From Micrasema longulum (lineage: Eukaryota; Arthropoda; Insecta; Trichoptera; Brachycentridae), in assembly GCA_022494885.1 (NCBI GenBank), contig JAGVSM010005032.1, positions 1 to 64,000 on the forward strand: DNA of 64,000 bases, given 5' to 3'. The position numbers and the translations under genes are program-made. The notes below the pieces were generated by a model, which did not search any database, was not told the origin of the DNA, and saw only the letters and a list, made by a program, of their open reading frames with translations. Each line of letters starts with the position of its first letter. Positions within the stretch are counted from its first letter, which is position 1. Shown in pieces: positions 25,560 to 38,165 of the stretch.

Positions 25560-25790
25560 TCAACTATTTCTCATATAATATTTTCATAATTTAGTTACTG
25601 CATGTTTGTCCTAATCAGTGCATGTGCTTATCTATGGTGAAGGTGTATGGTGGGTTTTGCATGTTGGTTTAATCGGTGTCCTGGCGAAGAGACGGGTACG
25701 TCTTGACACCGGTAGACATAGAAAAGTCGGTAAGTGCTTATATATACAAATACCTCATAACATTTAGTAAAATGTTCGACCACAAAGTTA
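25560..25790 (+). repeat. Family F 3' part
   Basis: TTGTCCTAATCAGTGCATGT to the AAAGTCGGTAAGTGCTTATA segment. Followed by LINE-type UTR sequence. Confidence 0.65.
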
Positions 25791-25959
25791 ATGCTTTAAA
25801 AGTGAATACTATTTATTTTTATTCAATTAACTCTTTCTACGTTTAAGTTGAACTTAGGCGGGCTAATTGCCAAATGGCAATTTTCCATAAAAAGATCCAT
25901 GCTTGTTTAAGGCCTAAGAGACAGAAAAAGATAGGAAGAAATTAGGAACAAAACCAGAA

Positions 25960-26145
25960 TAGCTGATATCATGGATCACGTGGCAAGACTGAAGTGGCAA
26001 TGGGCAGGACATATTGCGAGACAAGACCCCTCAAGATGGACCCCTAAAATTTGAAGATGGAGACCTTGGGAGAATAAGAGAGGCGTCGAAAGACCTCAAG
26101 AAAGATGGTCCGTCGACCTACGGTCAATATTTCAAATCGAAAATT
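25960..26145 (+). pseudogene. LINE post-RT fragment
   Basis: VARLKWQWAGHIARQDPSR, then a stop, then RWRPWENKRGVERPQERW, a known insect LINE tail. The following 26,150-26,480 holds a GC-rich patch without an assigned role. Confidence 0.75.
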
Positions 26146-26479
26146 GATAAAGAATGACGTCATATAATTACGAGCCCAATCCGTTTTGACATAAAATAAA
26201 AGTCGTAACGCCGCATTGAGCAACGCGGGATAATCATATTTGATGAAATACGTACCTTAGGAAAGCAAAGCTTATATTCCTATCACAGAGGTTGAAAGTT
26301 TACGTACGTGTTCTCGAATAGCGAACAAAACAATATAATTTAATTATTTAAGGGCGACGTGCACGGTCCGATACGAGACGGCGAAAACGCCGGACCGATG
26401 TCGTTGGCGACGTTTCTGTCCCTTTTAATATTTTCGAACTTGAAAACAAAACATGTTTTGTAATAGCGACCCCCACGGC

Positions 26480-26800
26480 ATATTATTTCAGATTCTTGCT
26501 TCAGATACTGAGAGTAACATCCCTTACTAAACGTAGAAGCATTTCTGATCTGTCTTTCCTCTTCAAAATTTTAAACAATTTTATCGACAGTCCATATCTC
26601 TTGGAGCGTATTTCAATCAATTGTTCCGTAAAGTCAACACAAGTTCATTTTTTTTATAATTCATTGCCCAAAAAAAATTATGTTCAAAACTAGTTTATTT
26701 ATCGTAGCTGCTCCAAATTTAATTTACCTTGTACCCATTTAGATATTTTTAAAACAAAATTTTGTGACTTCAAAAAAAAATTTTTGAGACACTGTAAAAT
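26480..26800 (+). pseudogene. LINE C-terminal fragment
   Basis: TKRRSISDLSFLFKILNNFI, then LLERISINC, HFFYNSLPKKN, and after a stop KFNLPCTHLDIF. Post-RT tail of a Jockey-like element. Confidence 0.65.
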
Positions 26801-27239
26801 GAATCATGTTTATTTTATTAATTTTATTATAATATCCAAATTTTGAATTGGTCAACTATACTAAGAAAACCCCTCTCCTCCACTCCTTCACTCTATTTCC
26901 TCATCCCTTAACCTTCTTACTAGCTCTTTTTTTTCTCTCATGTCTTATATAATATATTATTTTTCTCTTTTCAGTGTAACATGTTCTCATTATATTTGTG
27001 AAAAACTTTAACTGGATGTATGAATTTTCAAAAAAAATATTTTGTATTCTTATATAACAACTGTTGTTTTTCCTTAATAAATAAAAATAAAATAAAATGT
27101 TGAAAAATATATCATTTAAATTAAATATATGTAAATTGTAGTTATTCGAGCACACGTATGAATATGTTTATGTGTATCCTATTTTAAGATTTGAAATAAA
27201 TCAAATAAAATCAAATATTTTATCTAAACAGACTTCATG

Positions 27240-27850
27240 ATTATTTTATTTATTTTATTTTATTTTATTTTATTTAGGATTTTTACAGCTATTACATAAA
27301 CAAAATATTTAGAAAAATCTTAACAATACTAAAGCCAATTAAAAAAATCCACTGTAAATATAATGACACATAATATATAAGAAAAGAAGTTTAGTAATTG
27401 TATTTGTGTGACGTTTGTATTCATGTGTATGTGAATGTGTGTATGCGTGAATGAATGAGGGAGAGGATACATGCGCGTGTGGGAATGAATGAGAGAGAGG
27501 GCGCGTGTGTATCGGTGCGTAAGTATGAAAAAAATATTTGCTTAAAACTTGTAAATTGTATTAAAAATGGTACAATAAAGAGCTTAGTAAAAAGTTAGAA
27601 ACCTTTTTATTAAAATTCAAATGACAAAATGATGTAAATTGTTTTTTTTTTTTTTAAGTATGTTAAATTTCAAAGCCGTGTATTCTGAAAAAAAAAACAT
27701 TTTATTTTTTAAATTTAACTGATACACATCGAATGAATAATGTGCGACGAGTCCAATACAGTACAGTAGGTAACCACAAAATGCAGTAAATACGAAATAA
27801 TGACAACAATAAAATAAGGTTTGACAATACGCGAATGTTGATTTAAAATT
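27240..27850 (-). repeat. Young dispersed repeat, copy 2
   Basis: Partner of 9,905-10,500, in the big intron, with a (TTTTA)n tail at 27,245-27,275 and few differences. 26,800-27,240 and 27,860-28,330 show nothing else. Confidence 0.65.
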
Positions 27851-28408
27851 ATGAACGTAAAAACAAATAATATTTATTCTGGTCCTATTTCACACACAAA
27901 ACTATTCATTAGCAATGGATACAGAAAAAAATGGTGGATCAAAAATATTTTAGACGGACGCAGACGTTTTTGTCGAATAATGGCGCGTCAAATACGTTAA
28001 CCAGTGAACGCCCACCCTTAAACTCTCCACAGTAACAATGCATGGAATGGGCATGTCCTATTTGACGAGAGTGGAGAAGTTGAGTGATGAAGAATGGCGT
28101 AAGAATAGATACTTTGCTTAAATTATTTTCTTGAAATGTCTGAGAAGCGTGTTTTATATAAATGATTCTGAACTTGCGGTCTTATGGTAAAGAAATTCGT
28201 TGTTATTAAAAGATTTATTCACATAAATTAAGAAATGAATAAAACAATTTATTGTTATTTGTACTATTGGCCTCTTTGCGGAAATGGCTAAGTAATGTTT
28301 ATTTATTTATCAATTCACCCACAACAACTCTCTTAATGCCCATCCACAGCTGAACGTAGTTATGCAGAAAACAGCTTGCCATAGAGAAGTGAAACTGAGA
28401 TAAAAGAA

Positions 28409-29415
28409 TAACAAATTGCAACAGGGATGGAGAACACCTTAAATAAGGGAATATGGAAGTCTAGGCATTTACAGGGCATATGACCTGTCATTGGCTGGTT
28501 TAAGTGGCCACTCTACACACTGTGTAACATTCACCATTTTGCCTATGTTTGAACATCCATATTTCTTCAATTCTTCCATTTGTTGATTATAGTGAAGTTA
28601 AAGAGCTGAAACCCTTAGAGATTCATACACATACTAGGGCCTGAAAACAATTTTCCAATTTTTAAACTTCTTCTTGGACCAGTTGGTTTCATTACAATAT
28701 TTGAGTTTGTCTGTAGACAAAAGACTGGATTTCACCCCCTCGGGAGTCATTAAGATTAATAAATTACAACAGGGATGGAGAATACCTTAAATAAGGGAAT
28801 ATGGAAGTCTAGGCATAGTGAAGTTAAAAAGCTGAAACCCTTATTGTTGGGAAGAGATTCATCTGACTGAATTATTTCACATACTCAGGCAACTAGGTAA
28901 AATGCTAGACTTCCATATTCCCTTATTTAAGGTATTCTCCATCCCTGTTGTAATTTGTTGATCTTAATGGCTCCCGAGGGGGTAAAATCCAGTCTTTTGT
29001 CTACGAACATTTGGACAAACTCAAATATTGTAATGAAACCAACTGGTCCAAGAAGAAGTTTAAAAATTGAAAATTGTTTTCAGGCGTTGCCTAGTATGGG
29101 AAATAATTCAGTCAGATGAATCTCTTCATAACAATAAAGGTTTCAGCTCTTTAACTTCACTAAAATCAACAAATGGAAGAATTGAAGAAATATGGATGTT
29201 CAAACATAGGCAAATGGTGAATGTTACACAGTGTGTAAAGTGGCCACTTAAACCAGCCAATGACAGGTCATAAGCCCTGTAAATGCCTAGACTTCCATAT
29301 TCCCTTATTTAAGGTATTCTCCATCCCTGTTGTAATTTGGTTATCTTAATGACTCCCGAGGGGGTGAAATCCAGTCTTTTGTCTACGAACATTTGAACAA
29401 ACTCAAATATTGTAA
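28409..29415. mobile_element. Family U composite, inverted, with 13-bp target duplication
   Basis: A plus-strand unit (28,409-28,762) and a partial second unit (to about 28,890) are followed by minus-strand units (28,900-29,415). Both sides carry TGAGATAAAAGAA (28396-28408, 29416-29428). The interrupted host repeat is present uninterrupted at about 20,500-20,720. No ORF of its own. Confidence 0.75.
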
Positions 29416-29739
29416 TGAGATAAAAGAAGTTTTGTGAAAAGAGTAAATAATACAATCTACACAAAAGTTGGAATGTTTTGACTTTTGACAAATGATAAAC
29501 ATTGAATACATTAGTATTTTTTTTTAGTCCAAACTAGAATCTAATTATGTATTTGACCAGATTAAATAATTTTTAAGTACCGTAGGATTTTTCTTTGTGG
29601 ATGTTTTCTGCAAATTGAAAAATGCCGTTTTTGTGATTGACAGATTTTCAGAAGGTGATTATTACAGTTTTTTGGATGAATGCGGTCTGACTGATTTTAG
29701 CAGAACATAGAATTGACCTTACTGCACCCGATAACACCA

Positions 29740-30150
29740 ATATAACATTTTTTCAAAATTGTGGCTGGCTCCCTTCTGCAAAATTACGTTCAATTCCTCT
29801 TTATTATCTAACTCATATAGTGTCCATGCGGCTCGACTGTGGAATCATTTCCCATCCACCACCGAAGATGTTACTACAGTATCTCCGTTATATCACGTCT
29901 GAAGAAACATCTCCTTTCTCTTTCTTTATCTCTCCCCCTTTCTTATTTCCTCTTCTGTTCCTTTTTTCCATTGAGTAATAGTTTTGATTAAAGTCATTTG
30001 TAAACAAATACGTTTATTTGTATCTTTAAATATCTAGCTTTTTAATCTTTATTTTCTATAGAATATGTTCTGTAACTTGAATTATAAAAATAAAACTATT
30101 TATTCATTAGGTGGTTGGAAGAAATAGCCATTTGGCAAAAAGCCCGCTAA
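29740..30150 (+). pseudogene. LINE 3' end with UTR
   Basis: Encodes SVHAARLWNHFPSTTEDV, the last segment of a LINE ORF2, then a frame break and the same 3' UTR as the reverse copy at 24.2-24.8 kb. Confidence 0.7.
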
Positions 30151-30179
30151 CATACAATTGAAATTATGAACAAAAAATT

Positions 30180-30430
30180 TAGTTGGACCATATAGTGTCC
30201 ATGAAGATCCTCCAGGCATCTTTCAAGTCAGGTTCGCGTCCCGTAGGTCTGACATGAAGTGCCGACAAACAGTGAGCAGTGGACGTCCAGGACGTCGAGA
30301 ACCTGATGCCTTGTAAAGTGGGCAAGCTTGGTTAAGGCTCTCAGGAGGCATCCGCAGTACATGGCCAAGCCAACCGTATCGCATCCGCTTGATGACAATT
30401 GTCCGTTCTCTTATTACTTCATTCCGCAAA
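30180..30430 (-). pseudogene. LINE post-RT fragment
   Basis: IKRMRYGWLGHVLRMPPES, RRPGRPLLTVCRHF: the 'WxGHVxRM...RPxGRPxxxW' tail of insect LINEs. Confidence 0.75.
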
Positions 30431-32404
30431 AAATGATGACTTCATCTCAAGCGTAAGATCATTTTTATTAATCTGAGGCATGCGCTGTGACTACCTCGAG
30501 TTAAACTGTCTTAAGTGCACTGCTTTCAACTCTTGTTGGTTGTATTTGCCATAGTGACTCATGGGAAAAGATGACCAGAGTGGTTTCCAGTTGCCGTCTC
30601 TGGTGGATTTTTCTGTTGGGGCTACCTTCCCTAAGCTGGTTAGTTCTAGTTTGGAGGTACCAGAAACTCGTCATTCATCCTCTCGTTGTCTGCTGTGATC
30701 ACACCGCTATGAGTGTGATCCCATTGCTCAGGCTTCGCGACGTGGACGCTAACGAGTCGGACTAGTCAGTTGTGTTCCCAGTGGGATGCAACTGGGCATT
30801 CGCAGCATTTAATAGAATCACACCATCCAACAAGACGTGACGGTTTGAACCCCAAAATCTTATAAAGGTAAATAATCACTTTTCAGATTTAGAACGTTTA
30901 GGTAAGGGTAGGTCATTACACAAACGATCAGCCTCAACAGTGAAAGAACAGGCAAAAAAAAAAAGTTGCGAATCGGTATTTAGAGGGTTTAACGTTGTTG
31001 TAAGGGTTGTGATAAGGTTTGAAGATTTTTCACTGATAAACAGTTGAAGATAAATAATTTTAAATCATTAGAATGAATAAGTTCAGCCCTATCATTAAAT
31101 TGTACGACGTAGTTTCTTGGAAATGCATGAAAAAAATAATTGTAAAGGAAAACGACATCACTTCGTCGTTCTTTTGAACCTACTAATTAATGATAAGAGA
31201 GTTCGATTAGATTTCTGATTTATGGTAAGTCAACTGAACAACCAGCAGAACTCACCGAAAAGAAGAAGACGACTTGAGACGTCACACGCTGAGTAATTTC
31301 AAAAATACAAAACATACAAAAATCATGGCGCTGATAATACGATACATTAATTTTTTAAAAATGCGTTTTTTGCTTAGTTTTAATCTATTAACAGTTTTTA
31401 AAAAACACTGAAATATCTCATTGAAAATGTGATAGAATGTGAAAACTCCTTCTTAGGAACTTAAAACTGGTACAGCTATCAAAATCAATCACATGGATTC
31501 GCAATGGACACTAACCGATAGTCTACGGACAGTTAATCACAAAAATAATACAATATCTTTGCAACTTTGTGGCATTGTAACGAGTTGCTTCAGCACGTTT
31601 AGGCAATAAACGCCAAAGCCAGCGAAATTATTACTGCAAGAGGAGGCCGGATCCTTGGAAGTTTTGTGCATTAGATTGAAACATGGGCAATGAGGAAAAC
31701 ACACATTAGAAGTTGCATTCAACATAGATTAAGGCATTATCAGAAACAGTTATGCAAATCATACCGTAGGACGTTTATATTCTTATTCTGGAAAATGAAG
31801 ACCAGTGCTATTTAAGCTTCTGGCATCATTGCGACCAGCATATTTATTTCTATTGTGTAAGGTCCCCGTACATTATTTCTGGCCGTCTGAGATTCAGATT
31901 TTAAAAGAACCTGGTTTTTAAGTATTTATTCATTTATTTGACACTTTATATACATATACCATATACAATATATATAGATATAAGGGCGGGCATATTGCCT
32001 TAAGGCAATTTCCTCCTACCTACCCAAACCGTTCAGTTTGAGAAAATTATAAACACATTTTCATGTAATGCGCTTGTCATTCATCTTTGGTATTTTAATT
32101 TCAGTTTTACAAATAAAAGTTAAAATTAATAAAAATGATGAATGTTTTGATTCTGGTGTAACATATCTCGGCTTATTTCCAATCGCTTCCAAAATGAAAC
32201 ACAATTTTAAAATTATGTTATATGTCGTCCATGTCATAATAAATATTTGAGGTATATGTCGGTATATTAAATATATAAAAATCTCTTGAAATCCATTAAA
32301 CCAATAGGTATAACATGTCAATGTGTGTTATATCGAGCAAAAATAATTTTTAATTTTGCTGTGTCTCAAAGTAAAACATGCACAAAATACCCAAAGGATC
32401 GTAA

Positions 32405-33110
32405 ACAATATTTTATTTATTTATTTTTATTTTTTATTTGTTTATTTTTCCGTACACATATTATTTACAAAGAAATATAATTACAAAAATACACTTAAGA
32501 AAAATACATCTTAATAATAATAATGTTTGGATAATTTATATAGCGTCATTTTTGTGAAAATCACCTCAAGGGCGCTGTAAAATAAATATCCCAACACGTC
32601 TTGCAGCTACAGAGCGCACGGACGGTTGGGATTCTAGTTTCTCGTCTCCAATTATGATATATTACAATTATGATATATATGAGCTAGATAACAGAACGTC
32701 TTGCAGCTACAGAGCGCATGGACAATAAGAAATCTAGCCCCTATTTACATTTTTTTTATTTTTTTTTATTTGACGATGAAGTTTAGAGTTTAAGTGATAT
32801 TTTAAAAACGAAATAAAAAGCAAATTTATAAAATTATAATTTAGATAACAACAAGTCTCGCAGCTACTGAGCGCATGGACGGTTGCAATTCTAGTTCCCA
32901 TTTACTGAATTTAGATATTTGATAACATTTATATAATATGAGAGATAACATCACAAAAAGTCTTGCAGCTTCAAAACGCATCGACAAAAATTAAGCTATT
33001 AAAATTAAGCTATGACATAAAAATTAAGCTATGACATAAATTGGAAAAAATGCCCACAAAGACTTCAGCGTCTGGGCGTGGGACATTCCTTTTTCAATTA
33101 TTAAAAAGTA
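32405..33110. repeat. Repeat block with four short internal repeats
   Basis: The segment CTTGCAGCTACAGAGCGCAT occurs, with changes, near 32,600, 32,697, 32,855 and 32,960. The left part (AATCACCTCAAGGGCGC) recurs at 49,310-49,400. Probably a LINE 3' UTR. 33,110-33,558 has only intron sequence. Confidence 0.5.
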
Positions 33111-33558
33111 AATAGTATATATATATAGTATGACATGAACATGAAACGAAAATTTAAAAAAAATAAAAGAAAAACTAAATTAACATATGCTGATATTACG
33201 AAAACATGATTTAGTTGCAGTATGCATTTATTTTTAATTTTCATTAATTTAAATTTTTGCAATACCAATTTGACAAAGTAATCGAGGTGGCCACTCGACT
33301 ATTGTCTAGTGAGTAACGTAATGTCACGTATTTTCACCACTAAGAGAATCACGGTCAATATTGTAAGCTGTACGAGAAATCTTATATGTACAGCTAAAAT
33401 CATTACATAACATAATTTGGCAAAAAAATATAAATTTAAACTAATTATAAATTCTCCAACATACCGAAATCGCATTATAAAGGTTATTTTTTACAAAGGT
33501 TTTATTAATTGGGTGGTTTTATTTAGCACATTAATGATGCGTTTATTTTATTTTTTAG

Positions 33559-34202
33559 GTGCTAGCGGATACGAGTCAGACAGAGAAGAATGGAGAAGCA
33601 GATCAACCTTTTCTAGCAGCGCATTCCATAGTCTTGCCAGACCAGCTCGACAGGCGCTCGCCGTCTACTATCGCCTATCTTCGTCACCAACATCTGGCCA
33701 AACTCCGCCACCACCTCAAAGATCTAAATCCGCACAGAGGACACCGAGAACCGTACAAGATTACAACAAAACCTTTACACCGAACCAAGAATATATCATT
33801 GTTTCGCAACTGGGAAACCAAATCAACAAGCGAACAAACGATCAACAGCCATACCAGCAAGATTACAAAGTTCCTTTCCAGAAACAAGAGCAAAAATACG
33901 GGAAGATGCTGTTTAATCAGGAGTACAAGAGAAATACGTTGGGTGGTTCGATGAACTACTTAAATATTTCAAATAGGCTTTATGGCTTGACAGATAAACT
34001 AAAAGAGTTGGGACACCAAAACCACAACAGGCAGTGGCAAACTAAACCAGAAAAGGACAGGAAAGAAAAGGGGCAGCTGAAACCAGTTATTAAAAAGAAC
34101 CCTCCCCAAGAAGGCTCGAAAAGGCCAGTCGTCAGAACTTGCAGTGCAGAACCTCCTAAAAAGGTTACTTTCAGCGCATTTGCCACAGTCCAAGTAGTTT
34201 AA
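33559..34202 (+). CDS. Unrecognised protein, terminal coding exon with PP1-docking and PDZ-ligand-like motifs
   Basis: Starts after the acceptor TTTTTTAG in phase 1, completing the Gly codon left open at 20397: ...RAHM-G-ASGYESD. From the ATG at 19197 the joined protein is 614 aa. This exon gives SGYESDREEW, a Ser/Arg stretch, TPPPPQRSKS, a Gln-rich segment, a Lys-rich segment and the C-terminus KKVTFSAFATVQVV. KVTF fits the PP1 RVxF docking consensus, and the last four residues VQVV are hydrophobic like a class II PDZ ligand. With SH3-type proline runs and few ordered segments, it looks like a cortical or signalling scaffold. That role is inference; the family is not recognised. The overlapping frames here are shadows. 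Confidence 0.85.
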
Positions 34203-35575
34203 TTTCATAGTCATTGCTTAGTTGTTTTCAATTTTTAAAGTGGTATTTAAGTATTCCTTATTTCTGTAATTATCGTTAAAACCCTTATGGTTTCTTTTTC
34301 AAATGCTAGTTTAATATTATTAAAAAATATGTATGTATCCAAATTGTCTATCTAAGTAATGTAAGATGAAATATGTTTTAATCTCTTAAAAATGTTAATG
34401 GTTTTATTCTTGTCACGAAAAATATACATTCAACAGTACTTGAACGAAAAAAAAATATTGAAGTTGTCAACACTTTTGCTTGACATGCAAAATAAAAGAA
34501 TTTTTTCAGCAAATAGTTGCTTTATAGAATTCATTAAAGTTAACTACCCAACAGGCTGAATTTTATTTAAATTTAATTTGAAGAAGCGGAGTCAAAATGA
34601 ATATTAGTCAGCTTATGTTTTAGTGTTTGTATTTTAAAGATATTTGAACATTTTAAAATAATATTTACTTAGAAATTAAGGAATATTTTTGTTTGCCCAG
34701 TGTTTATTATCTGCAAAAAAAATATCAAAAAGCCTTCGAAACGCCCATTTTTATTCCTTTGAAAAATGTGGTTGACTTCTTGGCATTTTACTTGTACATT
34801 TTTGCTTGTTGTTTTAGAGAGTATTTCTCATTTTTTGTATATTCGTGTTGTTTAGTTTTACTTGCTTTATATGTGTGCATATTCAAATTGAACATTTTCT
34901 TGTTCAATAACTCTATTGAGCGATGTCTATTCTTCATGTAATCAATACAATTTTGCATCAATCTCTGTGTTTTTAAATTAATGATTTTAAACTACTATGG
35001 TTCATCCACAATTAACTGTTTGAGTAAACAATATTTTTAAAGCATTTTTTTTGACAATTAAGCTTTTGTTTGTTCTAAAACGTGTTAATTTCTTGTTAGG
35101 ATATGCAAATGGGTTTTATTTGGATCTTTTTACTAAGCATATATTGTAAATATAATATTACAAAGTCAAATATTTATTGTCACGATTCTTTCATTACGAA
35201 AATTGGTGATTTTTAAAAAAATATTTGAGGCAAAAATACAAAAGTTACAATGAAGGCTATACATCGATAAATTTTACTATAATTGTAGATACATTTGTCC
35301 ATTGTTAAGAAGTCTTAACGGAACGATGACAGTTAATTATGTCTTCAGCAATTGACTGCTATGTAAAATCAAATCAAAGGTAATGAATTGATGAAAGAAT
35401 TTGCCGTTTTGAAATGAACAATTATTGTAAAAGATACCACCTTTTGTTGATTTGAATAACAATAAGTTTATTGATTTTTTCACGTCTAATGGAGAAGTTT
35501 ATGTGTTGTTCCTAAAATTAAATTTGAATTGTTGCAGTATCTAAAACATTTTAAAATTCACCAGTACGAACCTTC
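34203..35575 (+). other. Probable 3' UTR of the unrecognised gene
   Basis: AT-rich, largely free of recognisable repeats, with a possible poly(A) signal (AATAAA) at 34491. A later AATAAA at 37274 would give a much longer UTR containing LINE and SINE pieces. Confidence 0.45.
34491..34496 (+). promoter_or_regulatory. Candidate poly(A) signal
   Basis: AATAAA 289 bp after the stop codon of the unrecognised gene. It is the first clear plus-strand signal noticed in the downstream sequence. Confidence 0.4.
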
Positions 35576-35659
35576 ATCATTATAATATCCCTATCAGTAG
35601 TCATTGGTGCATAGGGCTCTGTATTGGAATACCAAATCCATCGTATCTCGGTCATCGGT

Positions 35660-36050
35660 ACTTTACTTTTCGGGTCCGCACTTCAGACCTTGCCACTCCA
35701 GTGTGCAGCGACAGATATCGCCTTGTCAGTGGCCATCCTCAAATCATTATCATCACAAGTTAACTGCATTGGACACTGCAGCAGATAAGGATCATCCTGC
35801 GCCTCACCACAATCGCAGTTTATGTCACATCATCTCCCTCCAGAAAACCCCACATCTGTTGATTGTATTTGAAGCTAAACACCCCTGCCATTAGTCTATT
35901 GAGAACTTTCACGTAGAGAAGTCCACGTTGTAGACGGTGTTAGTGCTTTCGGGTGGCATTTAGAGCCAATCGCCGAGTTCCTCTCCCCACAGATACTCTC
36001 TGCGTTTTTGATTTTTGGTCATCGGTCGAATAATGGTTAGGTACAAGTGT
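35660..36050 (-). pseudogene. LINE C-terminal fragment
   Basis: Minus strand: QRGLLYVKVLNRLMAGV, then after a shift DCGEAQDDPYLLQCPMQ and RMATDKAISVAAHWSGKV. The cysteine-rich tail after RNase H. A SINE-like fragment follows at 36,052-36,152. 36,155-36,680 is unassigned. Confidence 0.65.
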
Positions 36051-36681
36051 TAGGCTTCAGTTACTGGTTCAGAGACAGTAAAATATTGCAGTAGAGCCAC
36101 TTTTAAAATCAATATTTTACGTCCATTCCACCAGGAATCAACCCCGGGACATGGAAGAAGAATGCATCAACTAATATAGTATTTGGCGGACTTATCCACT
36201 TGAGAAATCGTGTAACCTTTTTCACGAGTTTTTCCAGCGCATAGCCACTCGTAAACACTTTGTCCAGGATTCTAGTTCCGGTGGTCTGATGTTTCGTCAG
36301 TCAAATGTATTTCCGTATTTTCTCACTGGATCGTGGCACGAGAGCAGTTATTTTTTTGCACACTATCGTTTTGCTTTTTTAAAAATTGCTTCAAATGGGA
36401 CTAAGGACCATCCAAACCCAAAAAAATGGGCCAGTTTTATCTGCCGTCTTTAGAGGTACACAAACATGATAAATAGCTTTGAAAAACGGAAAAGGAACAG
36501 ACACAGAAAAATTCATTCTGATACTCATATTGAAAAAAAAACAGCCAAATTGGAGTTTAGGGTTGCAAAAAAGCGACAGCGGTCGATTTTGGTAGGCATA
36601 ATAAGTCCGGCGAACAATTTTTTTACGTAGTATCGGAAAAACATTTGGGAGAGAGTGACAGAAAAAAAATGTTCAAATACC

Positions 36682-36938
36682 TCATCATCATCATCATTCC
36701 CTTTCGTACCTAACGGTGCATGGGGCACTGCATTGGGACACTGATCGCAGCGTATCTCGATAATGTTCGTTACATGAAGGTAAAGTGATCAGTCTTACGC
36801 TTCAGGTACCAGTATATGAAATATTCTAGTGTAAAAATACCCTTTCAAATAATATTTCATATCAAACATGTCTGGAGTCGAGCCCAAGACCTCTTGCATG
36901 GTAGGCAAATGCGCCGACCATTACACCACGAGGCCGAC
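36682..36938 (-). mobile_element. SINE A, full-length
   Basis: Reverse complement carries the tRNA-like head at 36,937 and the ATGATGATGATG tail at 36,682. Confidence 0.8.
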
Positions 36939-37479
36939 CTCAAAACGACACGAGGGCGTTCAAAATATCTATTCTTTAAAATTTCCAGACACCGCCTTTC
37001 CTTTTAATATTTCATTACATCAACATTAAGCTACGAGTATTACGGTTCAGAGAGCTCATTAAAACTGATTGTTTTTATTATTTTAATTCCAAATAAAATC
37101 CTTCTTGTACTTGTTGTAATGAGTGTTTTAGTGTTTATGTGTTATTTTTTTATAAATAGTTGTAACTAATTAAATACCTTTAAATATACCACTTAATACA
37201 TCACATAATTATGTTTTGTAGCCATCTTGTGTAGGAATATTGTGAATATATTCTAATGTTTGTTTTTGTTTGAAAAATAAAGTATTTTGTTTAAATCCTT
37301 GGTTTTATTATAATTTGTACAATTGAGGAGCAAATAATTAAAAGTGATTTTTCACAGAAATACAGTTTGAAAAATAAAAATTAAAACAAATAGTGGTGTT
37401 TTTTTTAACAACACAATGTATATTAACATATAACAACAGCGATGAAGAACATTTAAGAGAATTTATTTATTTATTTTTA

Positions 37480-38165
37480 TTTATTTAATGCGCAACATTA
37501 CAATAACTCTAAGATGGACAATGATGGAGGAGTTTTGCAGGTCCGACTTGTTAAAAAATTCCGTGTTAAGTCGGGACTCTTCGATATATAAATCAAAAAT
37601 ATTTATTTACATCTTAAAACAATATACAGGTAATCAAAAACAATATGCAAAATAATCGAAACAATATACAAAATAATAATAGAAAAATGTAAAAAATAAT
37701 AATAGAAAAATAAAAATAATAAAAATTTATAATGCATGTCGAAAATGGAATCAAAAGTTATATAATAATACGTATGACAGTGATGGCATACACATATACG
37801 TATATGGATAATAATGAAAACAGCAGCGACGTTGTGCATTTATTCCCGAAGCAATCTCATGCTGGGTCTCTACCCCTCGATACAATCCAATTATGGATCT
37901 TCATCTTAAATATAGACGTTGTTTTGGAGAACTTAATATGTTCATCCAAGACGTTGAACACTCTCGGAGCTATATGTGAAAAGTGTCTCCGAGCAAACAT
38001 CGTACGCGTTCTCGGTATTAAGAAGTCTAGGTTACGCGAGAACCTCGTACGGGCATTCTGTTGGCAGTTGGGACCTCCTTCCGTAGTCGCCCGACCACAC
38101 CAAAAAAGAGACAAACTCTTATGCTTGGTGTGGGATTATGAAAACGTAAAACAATCTTATTGATA
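37480..38165 (-). pseudogene. LINE C-terminal fragment with 3' UTR
   Basis: Minus-strand frame RNLDFLIPRTRTMFARRHF, SHIAPRVFNVLDEHI, FKMKIHNWIVSRG, then an AT-rich UTR. The UTR end (TTCCGTGTTAAGTCGGGAC) resembles 6,600-6,690. Confidence 0.7.

Larger units (their letters stand above)
20398..33558 (+). other. 13.2-kb intron packed with transposon remains
   Basis: Intron between the two exons, defined by matching phase 1 splice sites. It contains parts of LINEs on both strands (21.6, 24.2, 24.9, 26.0, 26.5, 29.7, 30.2 kb), two repeat families in inverted arrangement (23.3-24.1 and 28.4-29.4 kb), and a nearly identical copy of a repeat at 9.9 kb. No other gene is supported. Stretches 20,720-21,640, 21,840-23,300, 30,430-31,220 and 31,360-31,920 show no feature I can name. 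Confidence 0.75.

Noticed and set aside
28409..28770. Hammerhead ribozyme in family U
   Set aside because: CTGTTGA, a stem (TTGACTT/AAGTCAA type) and CTGAAACC look similar, but the invariant A is changed and extra bases separate the stem from GAAA.
33559..33954. 131-codon frame starting in the terminal exon
   Set aside because: Shadow of the real frame, which alone matches the phase 1 junction and continues to the natural stop.
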